Assembly (NCBI RefSeq): GCF_032335695.1
Contig: NZ_JACTOJ010000005.1
Coordinates: forward strand, 124,001 to 188,000
Direction of reading: 5' to 3'
DNA: 64,000 nt
Origin: JACTOJ01 sp032335695
Lineage (GTDB): Bacteria > Bacillota > Clostridia > Clostridiales > Clostridiaceae
Shown here: positions 33,608 to 41,789 of the stretch, piece by piece
Layout: each line of letters starts with the position of its first letter
Numbering within the stretch: the first letter of the stretch is position 1
Made by a program: the position numbers and the translations under genes
The notes under the pieces: model-generated
What the model was told of the DNA's origin: nothing
The model's input: only the letters and a program-made list of their open reading frames with translations
The model's database searches: none

Positions 33608-33841
33608 ATGTATAAATTAAGCCTGCCAGACAAGATTACTATTATATTGGTGCTGATTGGCGCATTAAATTGGGGTTTTATTGGAATAGGCAACAATGAT
33701 TTCAATATAGTTGCACAGATTGCAAATGCTTTCGGATTTGCTTCTTCTGTTGTAGAAAGAATAATTTATTTAGTAATTGGCCTATCAGCATTAAATGTAA
33801 TATATCTGCTTTACATATTAAAGCATAATAAATTTAATTAA
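33608..33841 (+). CDS. DUF378 small membrane protein
   Basis: 77 residues with two hydrophobic segments: KITIILVLIGALNWGFIGI and the C-terminal IIYLVIGLSALNVIYLLYIL. The ALNWG box is the DUF378 hallmark. Start follows GGAGG. Role unknown. A hairpin shared with ptsH follows. Confidence 0.88.
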   Translation: MYKLSLPDKITIILVLIGALNWGFIGIGNNDFNIVAQIANAFGFASSVVERIIYLVIGLSALNVIYLLYILKHNKFN

Positions 33842-33858
33842 ACCACCAACATAACAAA

Positions 33859-33880
33859 GAGGGGACCAAAAGGTTCCCTC
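33859..33880. terminator. Bidirectional terminator between DUF378 and ptsH
   Basis: GAGGGGACC (33859-33867), loop AAAA, GGTTCCCTC (33872-33880), one G-U pair. Located between converging genes. Confidence 0.75.
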
Positions 33881-33887
33881 TAATTAA

Positions 33888-34148
33888 TTATTCTTCTAAA
33901 GAATCAACAAGTTTTATTAATTCTTCTACAGCTAAGGTTTCATCATCTCCTGAAGCTGTAATCGTTATGTTTGAATTTCTAGATACTCCTAGGGATAAAA
34001 CACCTATAAGGCTTTTGACATTAGCCTTTTTTCCATTATACTCAACTGTTATGTCTGATTTGAATGATGACGCTTTTTTAACTAAAAGAGTTGCCGGTCT
34101 AGCATGTAACCCGGTAGCACTCTTTACACATACTTCCTTACTTACCAT
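33888..34148 (-). CDS. ptsH: Phosphocarrier protein HPr
   Basis: 86-residue HPr. His15 (GLHARPA), which accepts phosphate from EI, and Ser46 (VKSLIGVLSLG), the regulatory site of HPr kinase, are both present, so it is a true HPr rather than Crh. It is 12 bases downstream of the EIIA-like gene and shares its transcript; ptsI is not here. Ser46 phosphorylation links it to CcpA catabolite control. Confidence 0.95.
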   Translation of the reverse strand: MVSKEVCVKSATGLHARPATLLVKKASSFKSDITVEYNGKKANVKSLIGVLSLGVSRNSNITITASGDDETLAVEELIKLVDSLEE

Positions 34149-34160
34149 GTAAATTCCTCC

Positions 34161-34619
34161 CTATTTTAATGTTACAGTCATAAATGTGTCTTTAGCTTTA
34201 TTAGTTTTAAAATTTATATCAATAGTTTCTATGATTTCGGAGTTAGTAATTACTAACGGAGTAACTGTTGATGCTTGCATTTCAACAAACTCTCTATCAA
34301 AAAACAGAATCTTATCTCCAGCTTTTACTTTTTCTCCAACTTTTACATAAGAAGCAAAACCTCTTCCTTCCAATTTAACCGAATCAATACCTACATGTAT
34401 TAATAATTGAAGATTGTCCTCGGTTTTGATTCCAATTGCATGCTTTGCATCATATACAAGAGTTATTTCTCCATCAACTGGTGAATAAACAAAATTACCT
34501 TTAGGTCTTATAGCAGCACCATCCCCCATTATCTTTTTATTAAAAAGATAATCGTTTACCTCTGTTAAGGCTAACACTTCGCCATCAATTGGTAAAAGTA
34601 GTTTAACTTGTTTTCCCAT
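34161..34619 (-). CDS. PTS EIIA component, glucose type (Crr-like)
   Basis: 152 residues of the EIIA-Glc family. The phosphorylatable His is H75 in LLIHVGIDSV with the accompanying H60 (DAKHAIGIK). It is free-standing, like E. coli Crr, without IIB/IIC. Followed by ptsH. It should receive phosphate from HPr and pass it to one or more EIIBC permeases encoded elsewhere. Confidence 0.92.
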   Translation of the reverse strand: MGKQVKLLLPIDGEVLALTEVNDYLFNKKIMGDGAAIRPKGNFVYSPVDGEITLVYDAKHAIGIKTEDNLQLLIHVGIDSVKLEGRGFASYVKVGEKVKAGDKILFFDREFVEMQASTVTPLVITNSEIIETIDINFKTNKAKDTFMTVTLK

Positions 34620-34698
34620 AGCATAATCACCCTTTACTAAAAATTACTTCTTAATTAATAATATATCACGATTTTTCTAATATTAAAATGTTTTAATA

Positions 34699-35895
34699 TT
34701 AAATGACTATTTTTTTTATAAATTTCTCTATTCTATCCAATCCGTTTTTTATGTTATCCATAGAAGTTGCATAGGATAACCTTATGTAATCGTCAGCTCC
34801 AAATGCAGCACCAGGTACTACAGCAACTTTTGCTTCTTCTAAAAGTACACTAGAAAAAATAGTAGAATTTAAGATAGATTCTCCATTTATATATTTACCA
34901 TATAAGTCTTTAACTTTTAGCATAACATAAAAAGCACCCTCCGGCCTTACACATGTTACATATGGGATAGCTTTAATTCTGTCAACCATATAATCACGTC
35001 TAGCATTAAATTGTTCTTTCATATATGCTATAGTATCTTGCGGACCAGACAGAGCTTCAACAGAAGCGTACTGAGTTATGGAATTAACATTCGATGTTGT
35101 ATGGCTTTGGATGCTTCCCATTAGCTTTATAATTTCTTTTGCACCTGCTGCATATCCAATTCTCCATCCAGTCATAGAATATGTTTTTGAAAATCCATTT
35201 ATAACTACAGTCCTATTATACGCATCTTGAGATAAAGATGCAATACTTATATGGGTAGAATCTCCATATATTAATTTTTCATATATCTCATCAGAAATAA
35301 TAATAAGATTATATTTTTCTGCAAAGCTTGCAATCATTTCTAACTCTTTTTTACTATAAACTGCACCAGTTGGATTATTAGGACTATTAATTATTATAGC
35401 TTTAGTTTTACTAGTAACAGCTGCTTCTAGATTATCAAGTTTGTATTTAAAACTATCTTTCTCATCAGTATCTACATATACTGGAACTCCTCCATATAAT
35501 GAAATAAGTTCAGGATACGTAACCCAGCAAGGCTTATTTATTATTATCTCATCATCCTTATTTAGTATTGCTTGAAAAACATTAGATAGACATTGCTTTG
35601 CGCCAGTAGAAACTATTATTTGCGATGTGCCATAATCTAAATTGTTATCTCTTTTAAATTTCTTTACTATTTCCTGTTTTAATTCTATTATGCCCGAAGA
35701 TGGCGTATATTTAGTAAATCCATTATCCATAGCTGATTTAGCAGCTTCTATTATATTCTGCGGTGTATTAAAATCAGGTTCACCTGCTCCAAAACTAATA
35801 ACATCAATACCATTCTTTTTCATTTCATTAGCTTTTGCAGTAATTTCTAAGGTTATTGACGGTTGCAACTTAGAGGCAAGATTAGAAAATTCCAT
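34699..35895 (-). CDS. aspB: Aspartate/aromatic aminotransferase (class I)
   Basis: 398-residue PLP aminotransferase of the AspB/PatA type. Signatures: FGAGEPDFNTPQNI, the substrate-binding NSPNNPTGAVY (Asn), SDEIYEKLIYGD and NGFSKTYSMTGWRIGYAAG with the PLP Lys. It might make aspartate and could also transaminate aromatic ketoacids; the final step to Tyr/Phe. Specificity cannot be fixed from sequence. Confidence 0.9.
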   Translation of the reverse strand: MEFSNLASKLQPSITLEITAKANEMKKNGIDVISFGAGEPDFNTPQNIIEAAKSAMDNGFTKYTPSSGIIELKQEIVKKFKRDNNLDYGTSQIIVSTGAKQCLSNVFQAILNKDDEIIINKPCWVTYPELISLYGGVPVYVDTDEKDSFKYKLDNLEAAVTSKTKAIIINSPNNPTGAVYSKKELEMIASFAEKYNLIIISDEIYEKLIYGDSTHISIASLSQDAYNRTVVINGFSKTYSMTGWRIGYAAGAKEIIKLMGSIQSHTTSNVNSITQYASVEALSGPQDTIAYMKEQFNARRDYMVDRIKAIPYVTCVRPEGAFYVMLKVKDLYGKYINGESILNSTIFSSVLLEEAKVAVVPGAAFGADDYIRLSYATSMDNIKNGLDRIEKFIKKIVI

Positions 35896-36028
35896 TTTTC
35901 ACCCTCCAATATAGATTAAACTAGAAGTTAATATGTACTTTATTAAATAATTACATATAAAATATATCATTAATAAGCTATATTGTAAATATATTATTAA
36001 TGATATATAGGTTAACTAAATAAAAAAA

Positions 36029-36048
36029 ACAGACCATTAAGGTCCGTT
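36029..36048 (-). terminator. Intrinsic terminator of spoVS
   Basis: On the minus strand AACGGACC, loop TTAA, then GGTCTGTT (with one G-U pair) followed by TTTTTT. Confidence 0.75.
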
Positions 36049-36050
36049 AT

Positions 36051-36311
36051 TTATCTTGGCTGAATTATGAACTTAATAGCAGTTCGCTCTTCTCCTTCTA
36101 TCACAATATCTGCAAATGCAGGAACACATATCAAATCTATTCCAGTAGGAGCAACAAAGCCACGTGCTATAGCTATTGCTTTTACAGCCTGATTTATAGC
36201 ACCAGCTCCTATAGCTTGTATCTCAACTTCACCCTTCTCTCTAAAAACACCTGCTAAAGCACCTGCTACAGAATTTGGGCTAGATTTTGCAGAAACCTTT
36301 AATACTTCCAT
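36051..36311 (-). CDS. spoVS: Stage V sporulation protein S
   Basis: 86-residue SpoVS: MEVLKVSAKSSPNSVAGALAG through EVEIQAIGAGAINQAVKAIA is very conserved. Required for spore coat assembly in B. subtilis and sigma-H-driven there; it has an alpha/beta fold that may bind nucleic acid. A sigma-H-type promoter candidate lies upstream. Directly downstream of rny with a long hairpin between. Confidence 0.96.
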   Translation of the reverse strand: MEVLKVSAKSSPNSVAGALAGVFREKGEVEIQAIGAGAINQAVKAIAIARGFVAPTGIDLICVPAFADIVIEGEERTAIKFIIQPR

Positions 36312-36357
36312 ATTTGTACCTCCTTAATTACTATATAGAAAAGTAAATCTATTATAT

Positions 36358-36385
36358 ATTTCTACAAATTATTAAAAACTCCTTT
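36358..36385 (-). promoter_or_regulatory. Possible sigma-H promoter of spoVS
   Basis: Minus strand: AAAGGAGTT (36377-36385), 11-base spacer, GTAGAAAT (36358-36365). Fits RnAGGAwWW and RnnGAAT with one mismatch each and the right spacing; start would be ~40 bases before spoVS ATG. It overlaps the arm of the rny terminator. Confidence 0.45.
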
Positions 36386-36434
36386 TAAACTTTGTAAAAA
36401 ATATATTTTTTTACAAAATTTAAAAAGGAGTTTT
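36375..36434 (-). terminator. Long hairpin between rny and spoVS
   Basis: About 27-bp stem: on the plus strand AAAACTCCTTTTAAACTTTG... pairs with TTTTTACAAAATTTAAAAAG..., with one bulge and one mismatch. On the minus strand it ends with T-rich sequence past rny, so it is likely the rny terminator. Confidence 0.7.
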
Positions 36435-36453
36435 GTTTTCAAACTTATCTTAT

Positions 36454-37998
36454 TTATTTTGCATAGTCAATAGCTCGGGTCTCTCTTATAATATTAACTT
36501 TTATTTGGCCAGGATATTCTAATTCATTTTCTATCTTCTTAACTAAATTCCTTGCCATTTCGATTGCCCCTGCATCATCAATTTGATCTGGTTTAACCAT
36601 AATTCTAATTTCTCTTCCTGCTTGGATGGCATATGACTTTTCTACGCCTTCATATGAATTTGCAATCTCTTCGAGTTTTTCTAATCTTTTAATATATGCT
36701 TCTAAAGTCTCTCTTCTTGCACCTGGTCTAGCTGCAGATATAGCATCAGCTGCTTGAACTAATATAGCTTCTAAGCTCTGCATCTCTACATCACCATGAT
36801 GAGCAGCTATAGCATTTACCACTATAGGAGTTTCATGATACTTTTTAGCAATATCACCACCAATAAGAGCATGTGGTCCTTCAATTTCATGATCTACTGC
36901 TTTTCCTATATCATGTAAAAGCCCCGCACGTTTTGCAATGGTGGAATCTAAACCAAGTTCACTAGCCATAAGTCCTGCTAAATATGCTACTTCTAAAGAA
37001 TGTTTTAAAACGTTTTGACCATAACTTGTTCTGTACTTTAATCTTCCCAAAAGCTTTGTAAGCTCTTGGTGCAATCCATGTACTCCAGTTTCAAAGGTTG
37101 CTTGCTCTCCTTCTTCTTTTATGTCATTTTCAACTTCTTTTTTAGCTCTATCAACCATTTCTTCAATTCTAGCTGGATGAATTCTTCCATCAATTATTAA
37201 CTTTTCAAGAGCTATTCTTGCTACTTCTCTTCTAATAGGATCAAAGCTTGAAAGTATAACAGCTTCAGGAGTATCATCTATTATTAAATCAACGCCTGTT
37301 AATGTTTCCAATGTTCTTATGTTTCTACCTTCTCTGCCTATTATCCTACCTTTCATTTCGTCATTAGGTAAAGCAACCACATGTACCGTTGATTCAGACA
37401 CATGATCTGCCGCACATCTTTGAATGGCTGTAGTTATTATGTCTCTAGCTTTTTTGTCACATTCTTCTTTGGTTTTGGTTTCAAATTCCTTTATCATTAC
37501 AGCAGAATCATGCTTCAATTCAGCATTTAACTCTTCCAAAAGAAGTTGTTTAGCTTCCTCAGAGCTAAGCCCTGATATTTTCTCTAATTCTTCTCTTTGC
37601 TTTGTATAGATTTCATTTACACTTTGCTGAAGAGTTTCAACCTCTTGAAGCTTATGGTTAATAGTTTCTTCTCTTTTTTCAAGCATATCGCTTTTCTTAT
37701 CCAAGGATTCTTCTCTTTGTAAAATTCTTCTTTCTAATCTTTGAATTTCACTTCTTCTTTCCCTTGATTCTTTTTCAAAGTCAGTTCTTAATTTGTGAAC
37801 CTCTTCTTTAGCTTCTAAAACTGCTTCCTTTTTAGTGGAATCCGCTTCTCTTTTAGCAGATTCCAAAACCTTAGCAGCTTCTTCTTGAACTCTAATGATA
37901 TTTTTTTCAACTAAACTTTTCCTTACTAAGTACACAGCAAACAAAGCTGCTGATACTATAATAAATATTAATATGCCCATACCGATTTCAAATTCCAT
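36454..37998 (-). CDS. rny: Ribonuclease Y
   Basis: 514-residue endoribonuclease that starts mRNA decay. N-terminal membrane anchor (IGMGILIFIIVSAALFAVYL), long coiled coil (about 35-200), a KH domain (about 200-265; GRIIGREGRNIRTLET), and an HD domain (LLHDIGKAVDHE) whose His-Asp pair binds metal. The ATG at 37998 follows AAAGGAGG; the longer ORF from 38037 is spurious. Located before recA, as in many clostridia. Confidence 0.96.
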   Translation of the reverse strand: MEFEIGMGILIFIIVSAALFAVYLVRKSLVEKNIIRVQEEAAKVLESAKREADSTKKEAVLEAKEEVHKLRTDFEKESRERRSEIQRLERRILQREESLDKKSDMLEKREETINHKLQEVETLQQSVNEIYTKQREELEKISGLSSEEAKQLLLEELNAELKHDSAVMIKEFETKTKEECDKKARDIITTAIQRCAADHVSESTVHVVALPNDEMKGRIIGREGRNIRTLETLTGVDLIIDDTPEAVILSSFDPIRREVARIALEKLIIDGRIHPARIEEMVDRAKKEVENDIKEEGEQATFETGVHGLHQELTKLLGRLKYRTSYGQNVLKHSLEVAYLAGLMASELGLDSTIAKRAGLLHDIGKAVDHEIEGPHALIGGDIAKKYHETPIVVNAIAAHHGDVEMQSLEAILVQAADAISAARPGARRETLEAYIKRLEKLEEIANSYEGVEKSYAIQAGREIRIMVKPDQIDDAGAIEMARNLVKKIENELEYPGQIKVNIIRETRAIDYAK

Positions 37999-38210
37999 AC
38001 GAACACCTCCTTTGCTTTTTTGCGTAAATTTTAGCAATCAATTATGAAAGCTAGAAAAGGTGTCATATATAACATCGATAATATTTTACTATGATAAACC
38101 AGTATTTGTATTTATTTTATATTATATTTTATATAATGTCAAGTTATAGATATTTAAGTACAGCAATAAACAGTATATTTAATTTATGTGCTTTTCTTTA
38201 ACAAATAAAA

Positions 38211-38260
38211 AATCCAAGTATGCAATTTTTAAATAATACATAATTGCAATCACTTGGATA
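38211..38260 (-). terminator. Intrinsic terminator of recA
   Basis: Arms ATCCAAGT-TGCAATT and AATTGCA-ACTTGGAT separated by a small internal loop and AT-rich loop; minus-strand reading ends TTTTTTATTTG. Confidence 0.7.
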
Positions 38261-38304
38261 AAATAGTTTTTAAAATTTGAGACGATAATTTTTACTAAGA
38301 AATC

Positions 38305-39375
38305 TTATTTTTCTTTATTATTTTTTGTACCAGCATCTTTTATATCTTCTTTTTCCTTCTTATCATTTTTAGCCATAAGAGGCAATTCATATTTTTTTCT
38401 TATCATATTTTCTATTTCAAGGGATAAATCATAATTCTCTTTTAAAAATTGCTTAGAATTTTCTCTTCCTTGGCCAAGCCTAATATCATTGTAAGAAAAC
38501 CATGCACCACTCTTTTGTATTATCTCTTCTTTTACGCCAACATCTAATATATTTCCTTCTCTTGATATTCCTTCATTATACATTATATCAAACTCTGCTT
38601 GCTTAAATGGTGGTGCAACTTTATTCTTTATAACTTTAACACGAGTTCTGTTACCAACAACATCTTCTCCTTGCTTTATAGAATCTATTCTTCGAATATC
38701 CATTCTAACTGATGCATAGAATTTTAGTGCTCTACCACCTGGTGTTGTTTCTGGATTTCCAAACATAACTCCTACTTTTTCTCTAAGCTGATTAATAAAT
38801 ATAGTTATGCATTTAGATTTGTTTATTGAACCTGCCAATTTTCTTAGTGCTTGTGACATAAGCCTCGCTTGAAGTCCTACATGTGAATCTCCCATTTCTC
38901 CTTCAATTTCAGCTCTAGGAACTAATGCGGCAACAGAATCCACCACTATAGTGTCTATAGCATTTGATCTTACTAATGCTTCAGCTATTTCTAAAGCCTG
39001 TTCCCCAGTGTCTGGTTGTGATACTATTAAGTTATCAATATCTACGCCTAAGGCTTTTGCATAAGAAGGATCCAATGCATGTTCAGCATCTATAAATGCA
39101 GCTGCTCCACCTTTTTTTTGAGTTTCAGCTATTATATGAAGCGCTACAGTAGTTTTACCTGAGGATTCAGGACCATATATCTCCACTATTCTTCCCCTAG
39201 GAACTCCTCCAATTCCTAAAGCTATATCCAAGTCCAAGCATCCTGTAGAAATAGAGTCTAAATTTAGCACACTATGTTCTCCTAATTTCATAACAGAACC
39301 TTTTCCAAATTGTTTTTCTATCTGACTCATTGCTGCCTCTATAGCTTTTAACTTATCCATATCCATATTACCCAT
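38305..39375 (-). CDS. recA: Recombinase RecA
   Basis: 356 residues; ATP-dependent strand exchange and LexA co-protease. Walker A GPESSGKTT, Walker B VVDSVAAL, and loops with KLAGSINKSKCITIFINQ. C-terminal tail is short, acidic/basic. Start: ATG at 39375 has GAGAGG seven bases upstream; the longer ORF from 39408 has a LexA box inside its 5' end, which argues against it. Confidence 0.97.
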   Translation of the reverse strand: MGNMDMDKLKAIEAAMSQIEKQFGKGSVMKLGEHSVLNLDSISTGCLDLDIALGIGGVPRGRIVEIYGPESSGKTTVALHIIAETQKKGGAAAFIDAEHALDPSYAKALGVDIDNLIVSQPDTGEQALEIAEALVRSNAIDTIVVDSVAALVPRAEIEGEMGDSHVGLQARLMSQALRKLAGSINKSKCITIFINQLREKVGVMFGNPETTPGGRALKFYASVRMDIRRIDSIKQGEDVVGNRTRVKVIKNKVAPPFKQAEFDIMYNEGISREGNILDVGVKEEIIQKSGAWFSYNDIRLGQGRENSKQFLKENYDLSLEIENMIRKKYELPLMAKNDKKEKEDIKDAGTKNNKEK

Positions 39376-39393
39376 AAGTATACCTCTCTTTCC

Positions 39394-39441
39394 GAACAAA
39401 TGTTCCATATAAATTATAAATCATTTAATTTATTTAGTCAA
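39394..39441 (-). promoter_or_regulatory. recA promoter and consensus LexA box
   Basis: -35 TTGACT (39436-39441), 17-base spacer, -10 TATAAT (39413-39418). GAACATTTGTTC (39394-39405, minus strand) is a perfect GAAC-N4-GTTC dyad just past the -10, near +1. Confidence 0.85.
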
Positions 39442-39461
39442 CCCAAAATATGTTATGCCTA

Positions 39462-39663
39462 CAATTCGTAACATGAAATTTTTTAAACGATTAAGAAGTA
39501 AAAAGTAAGGGTGAAGAGTTTGTGAGAAATCATCTTTTGAGGAAGTCGATTTCAATTTGTAAATTCGCTAAATGGGAATTTTAGCCATAGCTTTTAACTC
39601 TTAATTCTTCTTTATTATTTTTCATCTACAAATTATTAATTATAATTTGTAAATTACGAATTG
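39462..39663. repeat. MITE-like inverted-repeat element (about 202 bp)
   Basis: Ends CAATTCGTAA (39462-39471) and TTACGAATTG (39654-39663) are exact inverted repeats. Inside, purine-rich GATTAAGAAGTAAAAAGTAA...GAAGAGTT is mirrored by AACTCTTAATTCTTC further right, and an ACAAATTAT/ATAATTTGT hairpin sits at 39628-39650. No ORF; no transposase. Resembles small interspersed non-coding repeats of clostridia. Confidence 0.55.
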
Positions 39664-39723
39664 AAGATGTTATATGTAAGTAAATTTCATCCTTTCCAAC
39701 ATATTTTATAATAATTTAAAACA

Positions 39724-39754
39724 AAGAAGCTCCTACAAAATCAAGGAACTTCTT
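39724..39754 (-). terminator. Intrinsic terminator of pgsA
   Basis: AAGAAGCTCCT (39724-39734) pairs with AGGAACTTCTT (39744-39754), one G-U pair; reading minus it enters TTTGTTTT. Confidence 0.75.
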
Positions 39755-39796
39755 AACAGTCTTTTTAATTATTGACATTTATTTATTAATTATACA

Positions 39797-40387
39797 CTAC
39801 TTTTCTGTTTTAATGACATGTCTATTTTTTATAAAATAATCAAATCCGGAAAAAAGTGTTATTATAACTGCTATCCATAAGGCTATTGGTGATACTACAG
39901 TTAAAAACTCTTTTAATCCTGGGTATTGAAGTATAAAATTAGTTAATTCTTTCTGTTGAGTGACATTGACTTGTAGTAGGCATAAAATAATAGCCACTAT
40001 CTGAGCCACAGTTTTCAGTTTTCCCCATAACCCAGCAGCCAGAACAATACCTTCACTTGCTGCAATAGATCTAAGACCTGTTACTGCTAATTCTCTAGCT
40101 ATAATTATTATGGCAGCCCATCCTGGAATAACCCTATATTCCATTAATGAAATAAAAGCAGCTGTCACAAGAAGTTTATCAGCCAACGGGTCCATAAGTT
40201 TACCAAATTTAGTAATTTGATTTCTGCTTCTAGCTATATAACCGTCGAGTTTATCAGTTAATGCTGCTAATATAAAAACTAAAGTTGCTAATATAGTTCC
40301 ATAAGGTATACCTCTAACTGCTATAAATATCAAGAACACTGGTATTAAAAAAATTCTAACTACAGTAAGTTTATTTGCAAGATTCAT
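39797..40387 (-). CDS. pgsA: CDP-diacylglycerol-glycerol-3-phosphate 3-phosphatidyltransferase
   Basis: 196-residue integral membrane enzyme making phosphatidylglycerol phosphate. The CDP-alcohol phosphotransferase motif DG-x2-AR-x8-G-x3-D-x3-D is seen as DGYIAR then GKLMDPLADK. About four or more hydrophobic segments. ATG at 40387 used, with AGGAG upstream at good spacing; it overlaps the rimO stop region. Confidence 0.93.
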   Translation of the reverse strand: MNLANKLTVVRIFLIPVFLIFIAVRGIPYGTILATLVFILAALTDKLDGYIARSRNQITKFGKLMDPLADKLLVTAAFISLMEYRVIPGWAAIIIIARELAVTGLRSIAASEGIVLAAGLWGKLKTVAQIVAIILCLLQVNVTQQKELTNFILQYPGLKEFLTVVSPIALWIAVIITLFSGFDYFIKNRHVIKTEK

Positions 40388-41711
40388 AGTAAACATCTCC
40401 TACTAAATCATATTCAAGAGCATCCGTTACTTCTACTTTTACAAACTCTCCTATTTTAAGTTCCGACTCTGATTTTACATATACTATTCCATCAATATCA
40501 GGACACATATATTGATTTCTTCCTATAAAATAATTGCCGTCATACTCTTCTATCAATATTTCATAGCAATTACCTATTTTGTTTCTATTATTATCAGCAA
40601 CTATCTGCTTTTGAGTAAGCATTATTTCTTTTTCACGTTTAATTTTTATATCATCTTCAATTTCTCCAGTCATGTTAGCTGCCGCAGTTCCTTCTTCGGG
40701 AGAAAATCTGAAAACTCCTAAATTATCAATTTTCTCTTCTTTAACAAACTCTTTTAATTCGTTAAAATCGGATTCAGATTCGCCTGGAAATCCAACAATA
40801 AAAGTAGATCTTATGGCTATATTAGGAATTTTGCTTCTTAACTTTCTTATTACGCTAAGTATGTCTTCTTTACTGCCTCTTCTCCCCATCCTTTTAAGCA
40901 CATTATTACTTATATGCTGTATAGGTATATCTATGTATTTGCATACTTTAGGGTTGTTTTGAATTTCATCGATAAGATCATCAGTTATTTCTTCTGGATA
41001 ACAATATAAAAGTCGTATCCAATGTAAATTTTCAATCTTAGAAAGTTCTTTTAATAGCACAGGTAAATTTCTTCGCCCATATATATCAATTCCGAACATA
41101 GTTGTATCTTGAGCTACCAATATGATTTCTTTTATACCTTGCTCCACAATATTTTTTGCCTCATCAACTATATTCTCTATAGATCTGCTTCTGTATCTGC
41201 CACGTATACTTGGTATAGCGCAATATGTACAATTATTGTTGCATCCCTCTCCAATTCTAATATATGCATAATTTTTTCCTGTAGAAATTATTCTCTTTCC
41301 TTCGTTTATAAAATTATTTTCATTAGAAGAACATAGTAGTATTCTATTTTTATCTTGATAAAACTTATCTATACATTCTTTTATTTTATTATAGTCATTT
41401 ACTCCTAGTATTATGTCCACTTCTGGCATCAATTCTTGTATTTCTTTATTGTATCTCTGAGTTAAACAGCCTGTTGCAATTAAAACTTCGCATTTGTATT
41501 TATGCTTATATTCTGCCATTTCAAAAATTGTATTTATTGATTCTTGCTTAGATGTTTCAATAAAGCCACAGGTATTTACTATTATTATCTGTGCCTCTTT
41601 TGGATTATTGGTTATTTCAAATTTATCTTTAAGATTACCTAAAATTATTTCAGTATCTATCCTATTTTTATCACAGCCTAAGCTAATTATGCCAACTTTA
41701 TATTTTATCAA
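40371..41711 (-). CDS. rimO: Ribosomal protein S12 methylthiotransferase
   Basis: 446-residue radical SAM methylthiotransferase that modifies Asp of ribosomal protein S12. Cluster cysteines: SLGCDKNRIDTE, CGFIET, CLTQ, and radical SAM CNNNCTYCAIP; ends in a TRAM domain. Related to MiaB, also in this window, but the N-terminal SLGCDKN and target sequence features fit RimO. TTG start at 41711 with GGAGGG upstream. Confidence 0.94.
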   Translation of the reverse strand: MIKYKVGIISLGCDKNRIDTEIILGNLKDKFEITNNPKEAQIIIVNTCGFIETSKQESINTIFEMAEYKHKYKCEVLIATGCLTQRYNKEIQELMPEVDIILGVNDYNKIKECIDKFYQDKNRILLCSSNENNFINEGKRIISTGKNYAYIRIGEGCNNNCTYCAIPSIRGRYRSRSIENIVDEAKNIVEQGIKEIILVAQDTTMFGIDIYGRRNLPVLLKELSKIENLHWIRLLYCYPEEITDDLIDEIQNNPKVCKYIDIPIQHISNNVLKRMGRRGSKEDILSVIRKLRSKIPNIAIRSTFIVGFPGESESDFNELKEFVKEEKIDNLGVFRFSPEEGTAAANMTGEIEDDIKIKREKEIMLTQKQIVADNNRNKIGNCYEILIEEYDGNYFIGRNQYMCPDIDGIVYVKSESELKIGEFVKVEVTDALEYDLVGDVYYESCK

Positions 41712-41789
41712 ATTGCGCCCTCCTACGTTCTCATATGTACAAATACATTTTAAATCTCTTTTCTTTATTTCACAAGTATTTTTTACAAA

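Noticed and set aside
39376..39408. Longer recA start at 39408
   Set aside because: The first codons would contain the LexA box and the ribosome site points to 39375.
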